Both the position numbers and the translations under genes were made by a program. The notes beneath the pieces are model-generated. The model searched no databases. It was not told the DNA's origin and was given only the letters and a program-made list of their open reading frames with translations. Below, piece by piece: positions 18,091-27,657 of a DNA stretch of 64,000 nucleotides. The stretch comes from JANLTP01 sp031363055 (GTDB lineage: Bacteria; Pseudomonadota; Gammaproteobacteria; Burkholderiales; Burkholderiaceae_E): positions 1-64,000 of the forward strand of contig JANLTP010000219.1 in assembly GCA_031363055.1 (NCBI GenBank), in the 5' to 3' direction. Position 1 is the first letter of the stretch; each line of letters starts with the position of its first letter.

Positions 18091-19040
18091 ATCCTGGTTA
18101 CGACAAGGCCCTCTATCTGCTGCCGTTCGACCATCGACATTCGTACGTCAGCGGCCTGTTCGGATTCAAACCGCCGTTGACTGTGTCGCAGCACGAAGAG
18201 GTCACCCTCAGCAAGCAGCTCATCTACGAAGCGTTCAGGTACGCACTGTGCTGCGGCGTGAGCGGCGACGCAGCCGGTATCCTGGTCGACGAGGAATTCG
18301 GCGCCGATATTCTGCGTGACGCACACCGCCGTGGCTTCATCACCGCGTTGTCGGTCGAGAAGAGCGGGTCGGTTGAATTCGACTTCGAGTACGGTGCCGA
18401 ATTCGCCAGCCACCTCGAAGCCTTCGACCCGAGCTTCGCCAAGGTGCTGGTGCACTACAACCCGGAAGGCGATGACGAGTTGAACCTGCGCCAGAGCGCA
18501 CGCTTGAAGCAGCTCTCGGACTACTGCCGCCGCGGCGGCCGGCGCTTCATGTTCGAGTTGCTGGTCCCCGCGACCGAGTCGCAGATGAAGCAAGTGCTGG
18601 GCGATCAGGACGCCTACGACCGGGAAACAAGGCCCCGGCTGATGCAACAGGCGATCTGTTCGTTACAGAACGCCGGTATAGAACCGGACGTCTGGAAGAT
18701 CGAAGGGCTGGCGCTGCGCGCCGATTGCGAGCGCATCGTCAAGATGGCGCGCCGTGACGGCCGCAGCAAGGTCGGTTGTATCGTGCTCGGCCGCGGCGCC
18801 GATGAATCCAAGGTACGCGAATGGCTCGCGACCGCAGCGAGCGTCGAGGGATTTATCGGCTTTGCGGTTGGCCGGACCACCTTCTGGGATGCCGTGTCCG
18901 GCTACCATGCGCGGACGCTGACTCGCGACGCAGCCATTGTTCAAATCGCCGGGCGCCTGCGCGAGTGGGTCAATGTCTTCGAGCGCGCACGCCGCTCGAG
19001 TTTGGCCGATAACCCTGCCGTTGCCGGAGTCATGCCTTGA
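18087..19040 (+). CDS. DUF2090 aldolase-like protein
   Basis: 317 residues. DUF2090 is the aldolase-like domain also found at the C-terminus of IolC fusion proteins, where it cleaves 2-deoxy-5-keto-gluconate 6-phosphate. Recognisable stretches are YLLPFDHRHSYVSGLFG, PDVWKIEGL and GFIGFAVGRTTFWDAV. As a stand-alone gene sandwiched by 4-nt overlaps between transaldolase and transketolase, it probably acts on a sugar phosphate that enters or leaves the pentose phosphate pool. The real substrate is not known. No inositol genes are nearby, so an IolJ role is unlikely. Confidence 0.85.
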   Translation: MNPGYDKALYLLPFDHRHSYVSGLFGFKPPLTVSQHEEVTLSKQLIYEAFRYALCCGVSGDAAGILVDEEFGADILRDAHRRGFITALSVEKSGSVEFDFEYGAEFASHLEAFDPSFAKVLVHYNPEGDDELNLRQSARLKQLSDYCRRGGRRFMFELLVPATESQMKQVLGDQDAYDRETRPRLMQQAICSLQNAGIEPDVWKIEGLALRADCERIVKMARRDGRSKVGCIVLGRGADESKVREWLATAASVEGFIGFAVGRTTFWDAVSGYHARTLTRDAAIVQIAGRLREWVNVFERARRSSLADNPAVAGVMP

Positions 19041-21229
19041 ACGACAAGGCTACGGACGACACGAGGCTAGACCAGCTATGTATCGACACGCTGCGCACCT
19101 TGTCGATCGACCAAGTGCAAAAAGCCAACTCCGGCCACCCAGGCACGCCGATGGGCGCGGCGCCAACCGCCTATTGCGTCTGGCAGCGATTCCTTCGCTT
19201 CGATGCGGATGACCCCGATTGGTGGAATCGCGACCGGTTTGTGCTGTCGGTCGGTCATGCGTCGGCGCTGCTCTACAGCCTGCTGCATCTGTGCGGTATC
19301 AGGGCCAAGGGCGAAAGCTCTGAACAGCCGGCCGGAAGGCTGGGTGGATTGTCGGTAACGATGGATGATCTGAAGAGCTTTCGCCAAGCCGGCAGCCGCT
19401 GCACTGGGCACCCGGAATATGGCTGGACGTCGGGTGTCGAGACCACCACCGGCCCACTCGGCCAAGGTGTCGCGACCAGTGTCGGCATGGCAATTGCGCA
19501 GCGCTGGCTCGCCACCACCTACAACCGCGACGGTCACACTCTGTTCAACTACAAGGTATACGCGCTGTGCGGCGATGGCGACTTGATGGAAGGCGTCAGC
19601 AGCGAGGCCGCTTCGCTCGCCGGTCACCTGAAGCTAGGCAACCTGTGTTGGCTCTATGACAGCAACCACATCAGCATTGAAGGATCGACTGCGATCACGT
19701 TCACTGAGGATGTCGGCGCGCGTTTCGAGGCGTACGGGTGGCAGGTCCTGCGGGTCGCCGACGCGAACGATCTGGAGGCGCTGACGCGCAGCCTGGAGAT
19801 CTTTGTCGATACACGGGCCCAGCCGACGCTCGTCATTGTGCAAAGCCACATCGGCTATGGCGCGCCACACAAGCAAGATACCAAGGAGGCCCACGGCGAA
19901 CCCCTTGGCGCCGAAGAAGTGTTACTCGCCAAGCAATTCTATGGCGTCGATCCGGCCGCGCATTTCGATGTCCCCGAGGGCGTGCTCGAACATTTCAGCG
20001 CGCAGTTCGGTCAGCGCGGCCGAGCCGCGCACGAGGCGTGGAATACCGGGTTCGCCGCCTATCGAACGCAGTATCCGGGTCTCGCCGCGCAGATCGATCT
20101 CATGCAGCGTCGAGTGTTGCCAGAGCGCTGGGCCGACGCGCTGCCGAGCTTCGAAGCCGACGCGAAGGGTTTGGCCACGCGCGACGCATCGGGCAAAGTG
20201 TTGAATGCCATCGCGGCGCAGGTGCCCTGGCTGCTCGGTGGTGCAGCCGATCTGGCGCCGTCGACGAAGACCTCTCTGATCGCGGAGAACGCACGGGAAT
20301 TCGCGCCACCATCGGATAGAACCAAGCAAGGCAGCGAAATTCAGGCTGATTATGAAGGGCGAAATCTGCACTTCGGTGTGCGCGAGCACGCCATGTGTGC
20401 GATCGCCAGCGGCCTGTCGTTATCGAAACTGCGGCCGTACGCGGCGAGCTTTTTGATCTTTACCGACTACTGCCGCGGTGCCATCCGGCTGAGCGCAATG
20501 ATGGGCCTGCCGGTCATCTACATCTGGAGCCACGATTCGATCAGCATGGGCGAGGACGGGCCGACTCACCAGCCGATCGAGCAGCTCGCCTCGTTCCGGG
20601 CGATGCCCGGCATGGTGTTGCTGCGCCCGGCCGACGCCAATGAGGTCGTCGAAGCCTGGCGTGTGGTGATGAACCTCGTCGACCGGCCGGTGAGCCTGGT
20701 GTTGTCGCGCCAAGCATTGCCAACACTCGATCGCAACAAATATGCGAGCGCCCGTGGCGTCGCTCAGGGTGCCTACGTGCTCGCCGACGCGGCCGATGGC
20801 CGACCCGATGTACTGTTGCTGGCAACAGGTAGTGAAGTCGCGCTGTGCATCACTGCCTACGAGCAATTGACGCGCGAAGGCGTACGCGTGCGCGTCGTCA
20901 GCATGCCCTCGTGGGAACTGTTCGAGAGCCAGAGCGACGAGTACCGCGATAGCGTCCTGCCGCCCGCCGTGGCGGCACGCGTGTCAGTCGAAGCAGCATC
21001 GCCGTTAGGGTGGGAGCGTTACGTCGGAGCACGCGGCGCGATGATTGCCATGCGCTCGTTCGGGATGTCGGCGCCGGGCAAGATCGTCGAGGCACAGTTC
21101 GGCTTCGACAGCACGCACGTGGTCGCTGCTGCCAGGGCTCAGCTTGTGCGGCATACGACGAACTCTGATCGATCGGACGGAGGATCGGATTTTAACGACA
21201 CAGGATCCAACCAGGAATCAATATCATGA
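19037..21229 (+). CDS. tkt: transketolase
   Basis: 730-residue thiamine-diphosphate enzyme of the pentose phosphate pathway. Signatures: KANSGHPGTPMGAAP at the N-terminus, the ThDP/Mg site in ALCGDGDLMEGVSSEA, and HDSISMGEDGPTHQPIEQLA in the pyrimidine-binding domain, then a C-terminal domain with LLATGSEVALC. Starts with TTG at 19037 overlapping the DUF2090 stop (TTGA) and ends overlapping the next gene (ATGA at 21226), so four genes are translationally linked. Confidence 0.95.
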   Translation: MNDKATDDTRLDQLCIDTLRTLSIDQVQKANSGHPGTPMGAAPTAYCVWQRFLRFDADDPDWWNRDRFVLSVGHASALLYSLLHLCGIRAKGESSEQPAGRLGGLSVTMDDLKSFRQAGSRCTGHPEYGWTSGVETTTGPLGQGVATSVGMAIAQRWLATTYNRDGHTLFNYKVYALCGDGDLMEGVSSEAASLAGHLKLGNLCWLYDSNHISIEGSTAITFTEDVGARFEAYGWQVLRVADANDLEALTRSLEIFVDTRAQPTLVIVQSHIGYGAPHKQDTKEAHGEPLGAEEVLLAKQFYGVDPAAHFDVPEGVLEHFSAQFGQRGRAAHEAWNTGFAAYRTQYPGLAAQIDLMQRRVLPERWADALPSFEADAKGLATRDASGKVLNAIAAQVPWLLGGAADLAPSTKTSLIAENAREFAPPSDRTKQGSEIQADYEGRNLHFGVREHAMCAIASGLSLSKLRPYAASFLIFTDYCRGAIRLSAMMGLPVIYIWSHDSISMGEDGPTHQPIEQLASFRAMPGMVLLRPADANEVVEAWRVVMNLVDRPVSLVLSRQALPTLDRNKYASARGVAQGAYVLADAADGRPDVLLLATGSEVALCITAYEQLTREGVRVRVVSMPSWELFESQSDEYRDSVLPPAVAARVSVEAASPLGWERYVGARGAMIAMRSFGMSAPGKIVEAQFGFDSTHVVAAARAQLVRHTTNSDRSDGGSDFNDTGSNQESIS

Positions 21230-21975
21230 AGAGCAAGATGACATCGCAAGACATCGTTTCGCGAGATGAATGGCTGGTCGCGCGCAAGGCGCTTCTGAAA
21301 AATGAAAAGGCCTGGACCAAAGAGCGCGACCGGCTATCCGAGCAACGGCGCGCGCTGCCCTGGGTCAAGGTCGAGGACTATGTATTCGACGGCCCGAACA
21401 GGCCAGTGGCGTTGTCAGAACTTTTTGATGGTCGCAGCCAGCTCATCGTCTATCACTTCATGTTCGATCCGGACTGGACGGACGGCTGCCCGAGTTGTTC
21501 TTTCCTGGTCGATCATGTCGAGAGCGCGCAGCAGCATTTCGAGCATCGCGACATCAGCTTCACCTGCGTCTCGCGCGCACCGATCGAGAAGATCGAGGTC
21601 TACAAGCGGCGCATGGGCTGGCGCTTCCAATGGGTCTCGTCATTTCACAATGAGTTCAACTTCGATTTTCATGTCTCGTTCACGCCGGAGATGCGCGCGA
21701 GGGGTCCGGTCGAATACAACTTCGAGGAAGCGCCCGATCCGGAAATCAACGAACTGCCGGGCGTGAGCGTATTCATTCGCGAGGCGGACGGCGCGATCTA
21801 CCACACCTATTCCAGCTACGGCCGCGGCGGCGAAGTTCTGCTCGGCACCTATGACTTTATCGATCTCGCGCCAAAGGGCCGTCAGGAAGATGAAAAGATC
21901 ATGAGCGGCTGGATGCACCGGCATGATGAGTATCTGGATGATGGCCGCGCCGTACGCAGGGAAAAGACCCTGTGA
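21226..21975 (+). CDS. DUF899 thioredoxin-like protein
   Basis: 249 residues. DUF899 proteins have a thioredoxin-like fold; here the redox-type motif is DGCPSCSFLVD and the typical VYHFMFDPDW precedes it. C-terminal HTYSSYGRGGE and GWMHRHDEY are also family signatures. Function is not established; a peroxidase or disulfide role is often assumed. Its ATG overlaps the transketolase stop, an unusual operon partner that may point to redox control of, or protection during, pentose phosphate flux. Confidence 0.85.
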   Translation: MKSKMTSQDIVSRDEWLVARKALLKNEKAWTKERDRLSEQRRALPWVKVEDYVFDGPNRPVALSELFDGRSQLIVYHFMFDPDWTDGCPSCSFLVDHVESAQQHFEHRDISFTCVSRAPIEKIEVYKRRMGWRFQWVSSFHNEFNFDFHVSFTPEMRARGPVEYNFEEAPDPEINELPGVSVFIREADGAIYHTYSSYGRGGEVLLGTYDFIDLAPKGRQEDEKIMSGWMHRHDEYLDDGRAVRREKTL

Positions 21976-22003
21976 AGTGGGCATCAAATTCTCATTACTC
22001 ACC

Positions 22004-22162
22004 ATGCTCAACATCTCAGCAGGCCGACGTGGCGGCCTCAGGTCGCATCAAGGTGTTGGTGGACGCACCGTGGCGCAACTTCGCAACGAGGCGAGGCAGC
22101 GCGGCATCAAGGGGCGATCAATGATGAACAAGGTACAGTTGGAAGGGGCTCTCAAACCGTAG
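22004..22162 (+). CDS. possible small Rho_N/SAP-like DNA-binding protein
   Basis: Open frame of 52 codons from ATG 22004. Its C-terminal half, RTVAQLRNEARQRGIKGRS plus MNKVQLEGAL, looks like the short helix-extended-helix of Rho N-terminal/SAP-type nucleic-acid-binding domains. No convincing ribosome site is visible and the first 20 residues look unlike the family, so this could be the tail of a broken gene rather than a real one. Confidence 0.35.
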   Translation: MLNISAGRRGGLRSHQGVGGRTVAQLRNEARQRGIKGRSMMNKVQLEGALKP

Positions 22163-22250
22163 CGCGAGGAAGTTTTCTGTATTACGAATCGATCGAAGCA
22201 ATTTTGCATCAATTATCAGAACCGTTAACACCTCTAAGCAAGGAATCATC

Positions 22251-22667
22251 ATGAGAGTTCAAGCCTATATATCTTTTCGCGGCCGCTGCGAGGAGGCGCT
22301 GGAGTTTTACAAAAAATCGATCGGTGCCGAAGTCACTGGCCTGATGCGCTGGAAGGAAAGTCCTGATGCGGCCATGAAGGGGCCTCCAGGCTACGAAGAA
22401 AAAGTCATGAACGCCGCCTTTCGCATTGGCAAAACCGAGCTGATGGCCGACGACGGCATGGGCGCGGAAGAGGCGGAGTTCAAAGGGATGACGCTCGTGC
22501 TAGAGGTGACCGACGACGCTGAAGCGAAACGTCTTTTTACGGCGCTCGGCGAAGGTGGAAATGTCACGATGCCTTTGATGAAAACATTCTGGACTTCCTC
22601 GTTCGGCATGCTGACCGACAAGTTTGGTGTGCCGTGGATGGTGAATGTTGAAGCGGCTAAAGCCTGA
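22251..22667 (+). CDS. VOC family protein (PhnB-like)
   Basis: 138 residues of the glyoxalase/bleomycin-resistance (VOC) superfamily, PhnB-like subgroup: YISFRGRCEEALEFYKK at the start, KTELMADDG in the middle, and TDKFGVPWMVN at the end. These often bind a metal or a small ligand, and many have no known substrate. AAGGAATC lies 7 nt upstream of the ATG. The 207 bp after it contain only a short uninformative frame and no clear gene. Confidence 0.85.
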   Translation: MRVQAYISFRGRCEEALEFYKKSIGAEVTGLMRWKESPDAAMKGPPGYEEKVMNAAFRIGKTELMADDGMGAEEAEFKGMTLVLEVTDDAEAKRLFTALGEGGNVTMPLMKTFWTSSFGMLTDKFGVPWMVNVEAAKA

Positions 22668-22874
22668 AGGTGTTGGCCGGCCACCGCCATAATCCAGAAC
22701 AACCGATGCATCACAGGAGTTCCTGAAGTCAGATAGCTGTATTCGCTACTTGAAAGACGTCGAGCCACTTCTGTTTGGACCGCTACAAGTCACCGCGCTG
22801 ACTCCGATCTGGACGAAAGCTAGCCAACCATTGACGCAAGCCGACACGTCCTCCTGATCGAGTTCACCACAACC

Positions 22875-24959
22875 ATGCCCAAGATTACTTATCCCCCAAC
22901 AAAGCGCGTCGAGGTCACAGAAAAGCATTTCGGACAGATAGTTTCCGATCCCTATCGCTGGCTGGAAAACGACGTTCGCAGTGACAAGGAAGTCGCGGCT
23001 TGGGTTAAATCGCAGAATAAGGTCACCCATGCTTATCTTGATACGCTGCCAGGTCGACCTATTTTCATGAATCGGCTGAAGCAGTTGTACAACTATGAGC
23101 GGTTCACCCTTCCGGTCAAAAGGGGCGGACGGTATTTCTACTGCCGTAACTCTGGACTTCAGAGCCAGCAAGTGCTCTACGTCCGCGACACAGTGGAGGG
23201 CCCAGGTCGCGTGCTGATCGATCCCAACAGTTGGGCTGAAGACGGCGCAATCGCGCTGGCCGAGTGGTCGGTATCCGACGACGGCGCACGTCTGGCCTAT
23301 GCGGTCCAGGATGGCGGCGCGGACTGGCGAAACATCCGGGTGCTGGACGTCAACACCGGCAAGGCGCTGGACGATGAGGTCAGATGGGCGCGGTTCACTA
23401 CGATCGCATGGGCCAAGGACAACTCCGGCTTTTTCTACGCTCGTTTCCCTGAACCAAAGCAGAGCGCCGCGTACCAGGCAAGCGTGGCGAATCATGCCAT
23501 CTATTTTCATGCGATCGGCGAGCGCCAGGCGCAAGACCGGTTGGTCCACGCAACTCCGGACCAGCCAACCCTGCTGCATTTCTTGAGCATCACCGCAGAC
23601 GGGCATTACGCCGCAATTGTTTCCAGCCCCGGTACACCGGGCAATGCATTGACAATGGTGGACCTCCAGAGCGCCGATTGGAAACCGCGAAGGCTGGTCG
23701 ATAATCTCGACGATCATTGGAGCATCGTCGGCAATATTGGGACAAAGTGCTTTTTCTTGACCGACAAGGACGCGCCTCGCCTGAAGGTGGTGACGATGGA
23801 CATCGCAGCTTCCCATCCGGCAGTAGCGGTTGTATTGCCGGAGCAGGAAACAGTTATCAGCAAAGCGTCATTGGTCGGCGGACGTTTGCTGGTGTCCTAT
23901 CTGGTTGATGTGAATATGGAGGTCAGGCGCTACACCGCCGACGGCAAGGCCGATGGCGTTGTGAAGCTACCCGGCATCGGTACCGCAGTTGGCTTTGAAG
24001 GTGAAGAAGACGACATCGAAACCTTCTTTGGCTTCACCAGCTTCAATGCACCTGGCATCATCTATCGATACGATGTCGCGAGCAATACGTCGAGCGTCTG
24101 GAGCGAGGCAAAAGTTGCGATCGATCTAGACCGAATTGCGGTCGAACAGCGTTTCTACACGTCGAAGGACGGCACCCGTGTCCCGATGTTTATCGTTCGG
24201 CGCAAGGATGTGAACGGTCCGGCGCCGACACTGCTTAATGCATACGGCGGATATGGACTGATCGATCCTCCCAGCTTCTCGCCCGAGCGGTTGGCGTGGG
24301 TCGAACAGGGCGGGGTGTTTGCGGTGGCCCATGTTCGTGGCGGCGCGGAGTATGGCAAGGAATGGCACGAAGCGGGCCGCCGTCAGAACAAGCAGAACGT
24401 CTTCGATGATTTCATCGCTGCGGGCGAGTATCTGAAGGCGCAGGGGATCACATCACAAGACGGACTGGCGATTCAGGGCGCATCGAATGGCGGACTCCTG
24501 ATCGGCGCAGTGGTCAATCAGCGACCGGATTTGTTCGCCGCGGCTCTGGCGCAGGTCGCAGTCATGGACATGCTTCGCTTCGACAAGTTCACGGGCGGGA
24601 AAACATGGGTCGATGAATACGGATCTGCGGCACAGGAAGTGGATTTCCGTAACCTCTTGAAGTATTCGCCCTATCACAACATCCGCTCCGGCAAAAAATA
24701 TCCTGCGATCATGGCCACCACTGCCGACACCGACGAACGTGTCGTGCCGGGTCACACCTTCAAATTTGTCGCCGCGCTTCAGGCAGCGGATATCGGACCC
24801 AAGCCACACCTCGTCCGAATCGAGACGCGCGCGGGCCATGGTGCGGGCAAGCCCACCGACAAGATCATCAAGGAAACGGCGGATATGTGGGCCTTTGCGG
24901 CGCACTGGACGGGCTTGAATGTAAAACCAAATGCTGAGGAGCATCCTTATGACACCTGA
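22875..24959 (+). CDS. prolyl oligopeptidase family S9A peptidase
   Basis: 694 residues: an N-terminal beta-propeller (DPYRWLEND at the start) and a C-terminal alpha/beta hydrolase domain. Catalytic triad candidates are Ser near residue 537 in GASNGGLL, Asp in TADTDERVVPGHT and His in TRAGHGAGKP. Usual motifs are GGSNGG and DHDDRV, so the serine elbow and acid loop differ slightly. It would cleave short peptides after proline. No signal peptide is seen, so it is probably cytoplasmic. It stands alone between VOC and Usp genes. Confidence 0.93.
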   Translation: MPKITYPPTKRVEVTEKHFGQIVSDPYRWLENDVRSDKEVAAWVKSQNKVTHAYLDTLPGRPIFMNRLKQLYNYERFTLPVKRGGRYFYCRNSGLQSQQVLYVRDTVEGPGRVLIDPNSWAEDGAIALAEWSVSDDGARLAYAVQDGGADWRNIRVLDVNTGKALDDEVRWARFTTIAWAKDNSGFFYARFPEPKQSAAYQASVANHAIYFHAIGERQAQDRLVHATPDQPTLLHFLSITADGHYAAIVSSPGTPGNALTMVDLQSADWKPRRLVDNLDDHWSIVGNIGTKCFFLTDKDAPRLKVVTMDIAASHPAVAVVLPEQETVISKASLVGGRLLVSYLVDVNMEVRRYTADGKADGVVKLPGIGTAVGFEGEEDDIETFFGFTSFNAPGIIYRYDVASNTSSVWSEAKVAIDLDRIAVEQRFYTSKDGTRVPMFIVRRKDVNGPAPTLLNAYGGYGLIDPPSFSPERLAWVEQGGVFAVAHVRGGAEYGKEWHEAGRRQNKQNVFDDFIAAGEYLKAQGITSQDGLAIQGASNGGLLIGAVVNQRPDLFAAALAQVAVMDMLRFDKFTGGKTWVDEYGSAAQEVDFRNLLKYSPYHNIRSGKKYPAIMATTADTDERVVPGHTFKFVAALQAADIGPKPHLVRIETRAGHGAGKPTDKIIKETADMWAFAAHWTGLNVKPNAEEHPYDT

Positions 24960-25001
24960 ATCCCGCCGACTCGCCGGTATTTTTTCAGACCTCGCCAAAT
25001 C

Positions 25002-25424
25002 TCAAACCAATAGAACCGGAACCTTCGACATTCCGGCAACGCGATGGGCAATCGAACCGATCAGTAAATCCTTGATCGCACTACGCCCTTTCGAACCCAT
25101 GACGATCATGTCGAATTTGTCTTTGCTAGCGGTATCAACAATTTCCTGAGCGACTCGTCCAGTGCGAATGATCATATCGTGCTTTACATCGCTGCGTTCG
25201 AGGACTTTGCGAGCCTCGGCAAGATCCTTGTCGGCAATTTCGCGCAAATAGTCTTGCACAACGTCTTTACCGACGAACCGGGTCGCGTGCAGAAGGCCTG
25301 TGTCGTCATGAACGCTGATCAACGTAATCGATCGATCGCCCTTCATTACGCCTAATAATTTGACTGCGTACTTAGCCGCCTTCACCGAGTCTTTGGAACC
25401 GTCGATCGCCACCAATAGCTTCAT
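25002..25424 (-). CDS. universal stress protein A family
   Basis: 140 residues, MKLLVAIDGSKDSVKAA at the N-terminus and the nucleotide-binding signature GSKGRSAIKDLLIGSIAH (G-x2-G-x9-G-S), so an ATP-binding Usp. AAGGA lies 7 nt before ATG 25424. A 14-bp perfect palindrome CAATTTTAAAATTG (25439-25452) lies just upstream of the start; it could be part of the promoter. One of four Usp genes in the window. Confidence 0.92.
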   Translation of the reverse strand: MKLLVAIDGSKDSVKAAKYAVKLLGVMKGDRSITLISVHDDTGLLHATRFVGKDVVQDYLREIADKDLAEARKVLERSDVKHDMIIRTGRVAQEIVDTASKDKFDMIVMGSKGRSAIKDLLIGSIAHRVAGMSKVPVLLV

Positions 25425-25539
25425 AATTTTTCCTTGTGCAATTTTAAAATTGATACTTCTTCTGAATGCCCTCAACCACAAAATAGATGCCCGTGCTGCT
25501 CAGTGCGCCCACATGAAGCGGCGTTGACCCGGGTGGCGC

Positions 25540-25866
25540 TCAAGTAGCGGTTCTCCCAAAACTACGACCAACGTGCTCGATTATTTCCCGCTTGACCGCG
25601 TCGAACGCTATGTGCATTGCGAGTCGCGGGTCTTCGCTATGATGACGAGAAGCAGCCACTGCGTCTCGGTTAGGCAATGACACATCGAGATGTACGGTGT
25701 AGTCCCGGTCGTCACGCCGGTACAGGCCTCGCTGGAATATCGCAATCCGACAGCCAGCCAGTTCACCGCAGATCGCTTCGAGCCGATCAATCAATTGCTC
25801 TGCTTCGGACACCAGTTCTTCCGATCGTTCAATGCCGTGAAAGGCTATTTGCAGTGGCATCTGCAT
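25540..25866 (-). CDS. short HPF/RaiA-like ribosome hibernation protein
   Basis: 108 residues resembling the N-terminal domain of ribosome hibernation promoting factors: QIAFHGIERSEELVSEAE at the start, a strand pair with YTVHLDVSLPNRDAV, and a C-terminal helix DAVKREIIEHV. Short HPF/YfiA proteins bind the decoding centre and silence ribosomes in stationary phase. Placement beside Usp genes and the nitrite reductase cluster fits a dormancy/low-energy response. Similarity is by pattern only. Confidence 0.75.
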   Translation of the reverse strand: MQMPLQIAFHGIERSEELVSEAEQLIDRLEAICGELAGCRIAIFQRGLYRRDDRDYTVHLDVSLPNRDAVAASRHHSEDPRLAMHIAFDAVKREIIEHVGRSFGRTAT

Positions 25867-25976
25867 TCGACCAACCTGTTGAATCAGTAACGTACAGTGT
25901 CCGACTTAGGCGCGCACGCCTATTGATCTTTCGCAATCATGGTGCGCTCGCTGCAGAAAATCGAACAGCAGAACTA

Positions 25977-25990
25977 TTGAGAATACGCAA
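25977..25990 (+). promoter_or_regulatory. degenerate Crp/Fnr-type box upstream of nirK
   Basis: TTGAG-AATA-CGCAA, 63 bp before the nirK ATG. It keeps the outer TTG...CAA with the right N8 spacing and resembles NnrR/Dnr-type sites (TTGCG-N4-CGCAA) more than the FNR consensus. Candidate site for nitrite/NO-responsive control. The rest of this 186-bp gap shows no other clear motif. Confidence 0.45.
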
Positions 25991-26052
25991 TAGGCCGATC
26001 CCAGTACCGTCTATTGTCAAATCCATCAAAACAACGTGACTCCGGGGATACC

Positions 26053-27630
26053 ATGACGCAACCGATTGGAAGTCCGGTCAGAAAGCTCAGTGTGCTCTTG
26101 GTCATGCCAACGGTCACGCTGATGGTCATGCTGTTCATACCTGGATGTCAGCGCATATCCCCTGGCGAAAGCGCAACAACCGCAGCGCCGGCAGCACCGC
26201 TGTCGGCCGACGCGGCCGCTGCACCCGCCTCAGTGCGCACTGCCCGAGGTGACTTGGGAGCACCCGAGGGTGAGCCAATCAAAGCGATTCTGACCAGCCC
26301 GCCGCAGGTGCCACCCGCAACTAATCGAAAAAGGCCCGCCAAAGTGATTGTCGAACTCGAGGTCCGCGAGCTTGAGAAAGAGATTTCCGAAGGCGTACGC
26401 TACACCTTCTGGACCTTTGGCGGCACTGTACCGGGCAGTTTCATTCGGGTTCGGCAAGGCGACACAGTCGAGTTCCATTTGAAGAATCACCCTGACTCGA
26501 AAATGCCGCACAACATCGATCTGCATGGCGTGACCGGGCCGGGCGGCGGCGCAACCTCAAGCTTCACAGCACCGGGTCATCGGTCGCAGTTTACGTTCAA
26601 GGCGCTGAACGCCGGCCTCTACGTGTACCACTGCGCCACCGCACCGGTGGGTATGCATGTCGCCAACGGTATGTACGGCTTGATCTTGATCGAACCACCC
26701 GAAGGTTTGACGGCGGTCGATCGCGAGTACTACGTGATGCAGGGCGACTTCTACACCACCGGCAAGTATCGCGAGAAAGGGCTACAGCCGTTCAGCATGG
26801 ACAAAGCGATCGACGAGCGCCCGACCTATGTACTGTTCAATGGCTCGGAGACCGCACTGACTGGCGATCGGGCTTTGAAGGCAAAGGTTGGCGAGCACGT
26901 GCGGCTGTTTGTCGGTAATGGCGGTCCCAACCTGGTATCCAGTTTTCACGTCATCGGTGAAATATTCGACAAGGTTTGGTTTGAAGGCGGTACTCGTTTT
27001 CAGGAGAACGTTCAGACGACGCTGGTTCCGGCCGGTGGCGCCGCAATTGCCGAATTTCAGCTCGAAGTGCCGGGCAGCTATATATTGGTCGATCACTCCA
27101 TCTTTCGCGCCTTCAACAAAGGCGCGCTGGCGATCCTGAAGGTTGACGGGCCGCCGAATCTGTCGATCTACAGCGGCAAAGAGATTGACTCGGTTTACCT
27201 CGGTGATCGAGTCGGTGACATGAGCTCGATCGGTCAGGCGGCTCGGGCGAGCGCGAGCGGCACCTTGACCAGAGAGGATCAGATCAAAGCCGGTGCGACT
27301 TTGTTTAACGGCACCTGTTCAGTCTGTCATCAAGCCAATGGTGAAGGTCTGGTCAATGTGTTTCCACCCCTGGCCAAGTCCGATTGGTTGGCCGCCGACA
27401 TCAAGCGTGGAATTGATGCCGTACTCAGCGGTGTCAGCGGGCCGATCAAGGTCAATGGTCAGGACTACAACTCGGTGATGCCCCCGATGAACCAGTTGAC
27501 CGACGACGAGGTCGCGAACCTGTTGACCTACGTCGCCAATAGTTGGGGCAACCCAGGCGGTCAAGTGAGTCAGGTGGATGTCGCTCTGAGCCGCAAGAAA
27601 CAGGCCGTAAGCAAGCCCGCGCATGAATAA
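26053..27630 (+). CDS. nirK: copper nitrite reductase with C-terminal cytochrome c domain
   Basis: 525 residues; reduces nitrite to NO in the periplasm. The N-terminal signal ends in a lipobox-like FIPGC, suggesting membrane anchoring. First cupredoxin domain: HNIDLH, then YVYHCATAPVGMHVANGM, giving type 1 Cu ligands (His, Cys194, His, Met) and type 2 His residues; the second domain supplies the last type 2 His in SSFHVIGE. The C-terminal ~100 residues are a class I cytochrome c with CSVCH and a PPMNQLTDDE region carrying the likely Met ligand. Tethered-haem NirKs of this order are known, e.g. in Ralstonia. ATG 26053 is preferred over a longer frame. First gene of nirK-nirV-SCO. Confidence 0.93.
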   Translation: MTQPIGSPVRKLSVLLVMPTVTLMVMLFIPGCQRISPGESATTAAPAAPLSADAAAAPASVRTARGDLGAPEGEPIKAILTSPPQVPPATNRKRPAKVIVELEVRELEKEISEGVRYTFWTFGGTVPGSFIRVRQGDTVEFHLKNHPDSKMPHNIDLHGVTGPGGGATSSFTAPGHRSQFTFKALNAGLYVYHCATAPVGMHVANGMYGLILIEPPEGLTAVDREYYVMQGDFYTTGKYREKGLQPFSMDKAIDERPTYVLFNGSETALTGDRALKAKVGEHVRLFVGNGGPNLVSSFHVIGEIFDKVWFEGGTRFQENVQTTLVPAGGAAIAEFQLEVPGSYILVDHSIFRAFNKGALAILKVDGPPNLSIYSGKEIDSVYLGDRVGDMSSIGQAARASASGTLTREDQIKAGATLFNGTCSVCHQANGEGLVNVFPPLAKSDWLAADIKRGIDAVLSGVSGPIKVNGQDYNSVMPPMNQLTDDEVANLLTYVANSWGNPGGQVSQVDVALSRKKQAVSKPAHE

Positions 27631-27657
27631 CGCGGCGAACGAGAAACGAGATTGCAA

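Noticed and set aside
22668..22874. Short frame with YLKDVEPLLFGPLQ before the prolyl oligopeptidase gene
   Set aside because: Looks protein-like but has no start, no ribosome site and no family I can name; possibly a remnant, not supported enough to annotate.
25439..25452. CAATTTTAAAATTG palindrome upstream of a Usp gene as an FNR site
   Set aside because: It lacks the TTGAT...ATCAA half-sites; low-complexity A/T symmetry near a promoter is expected.
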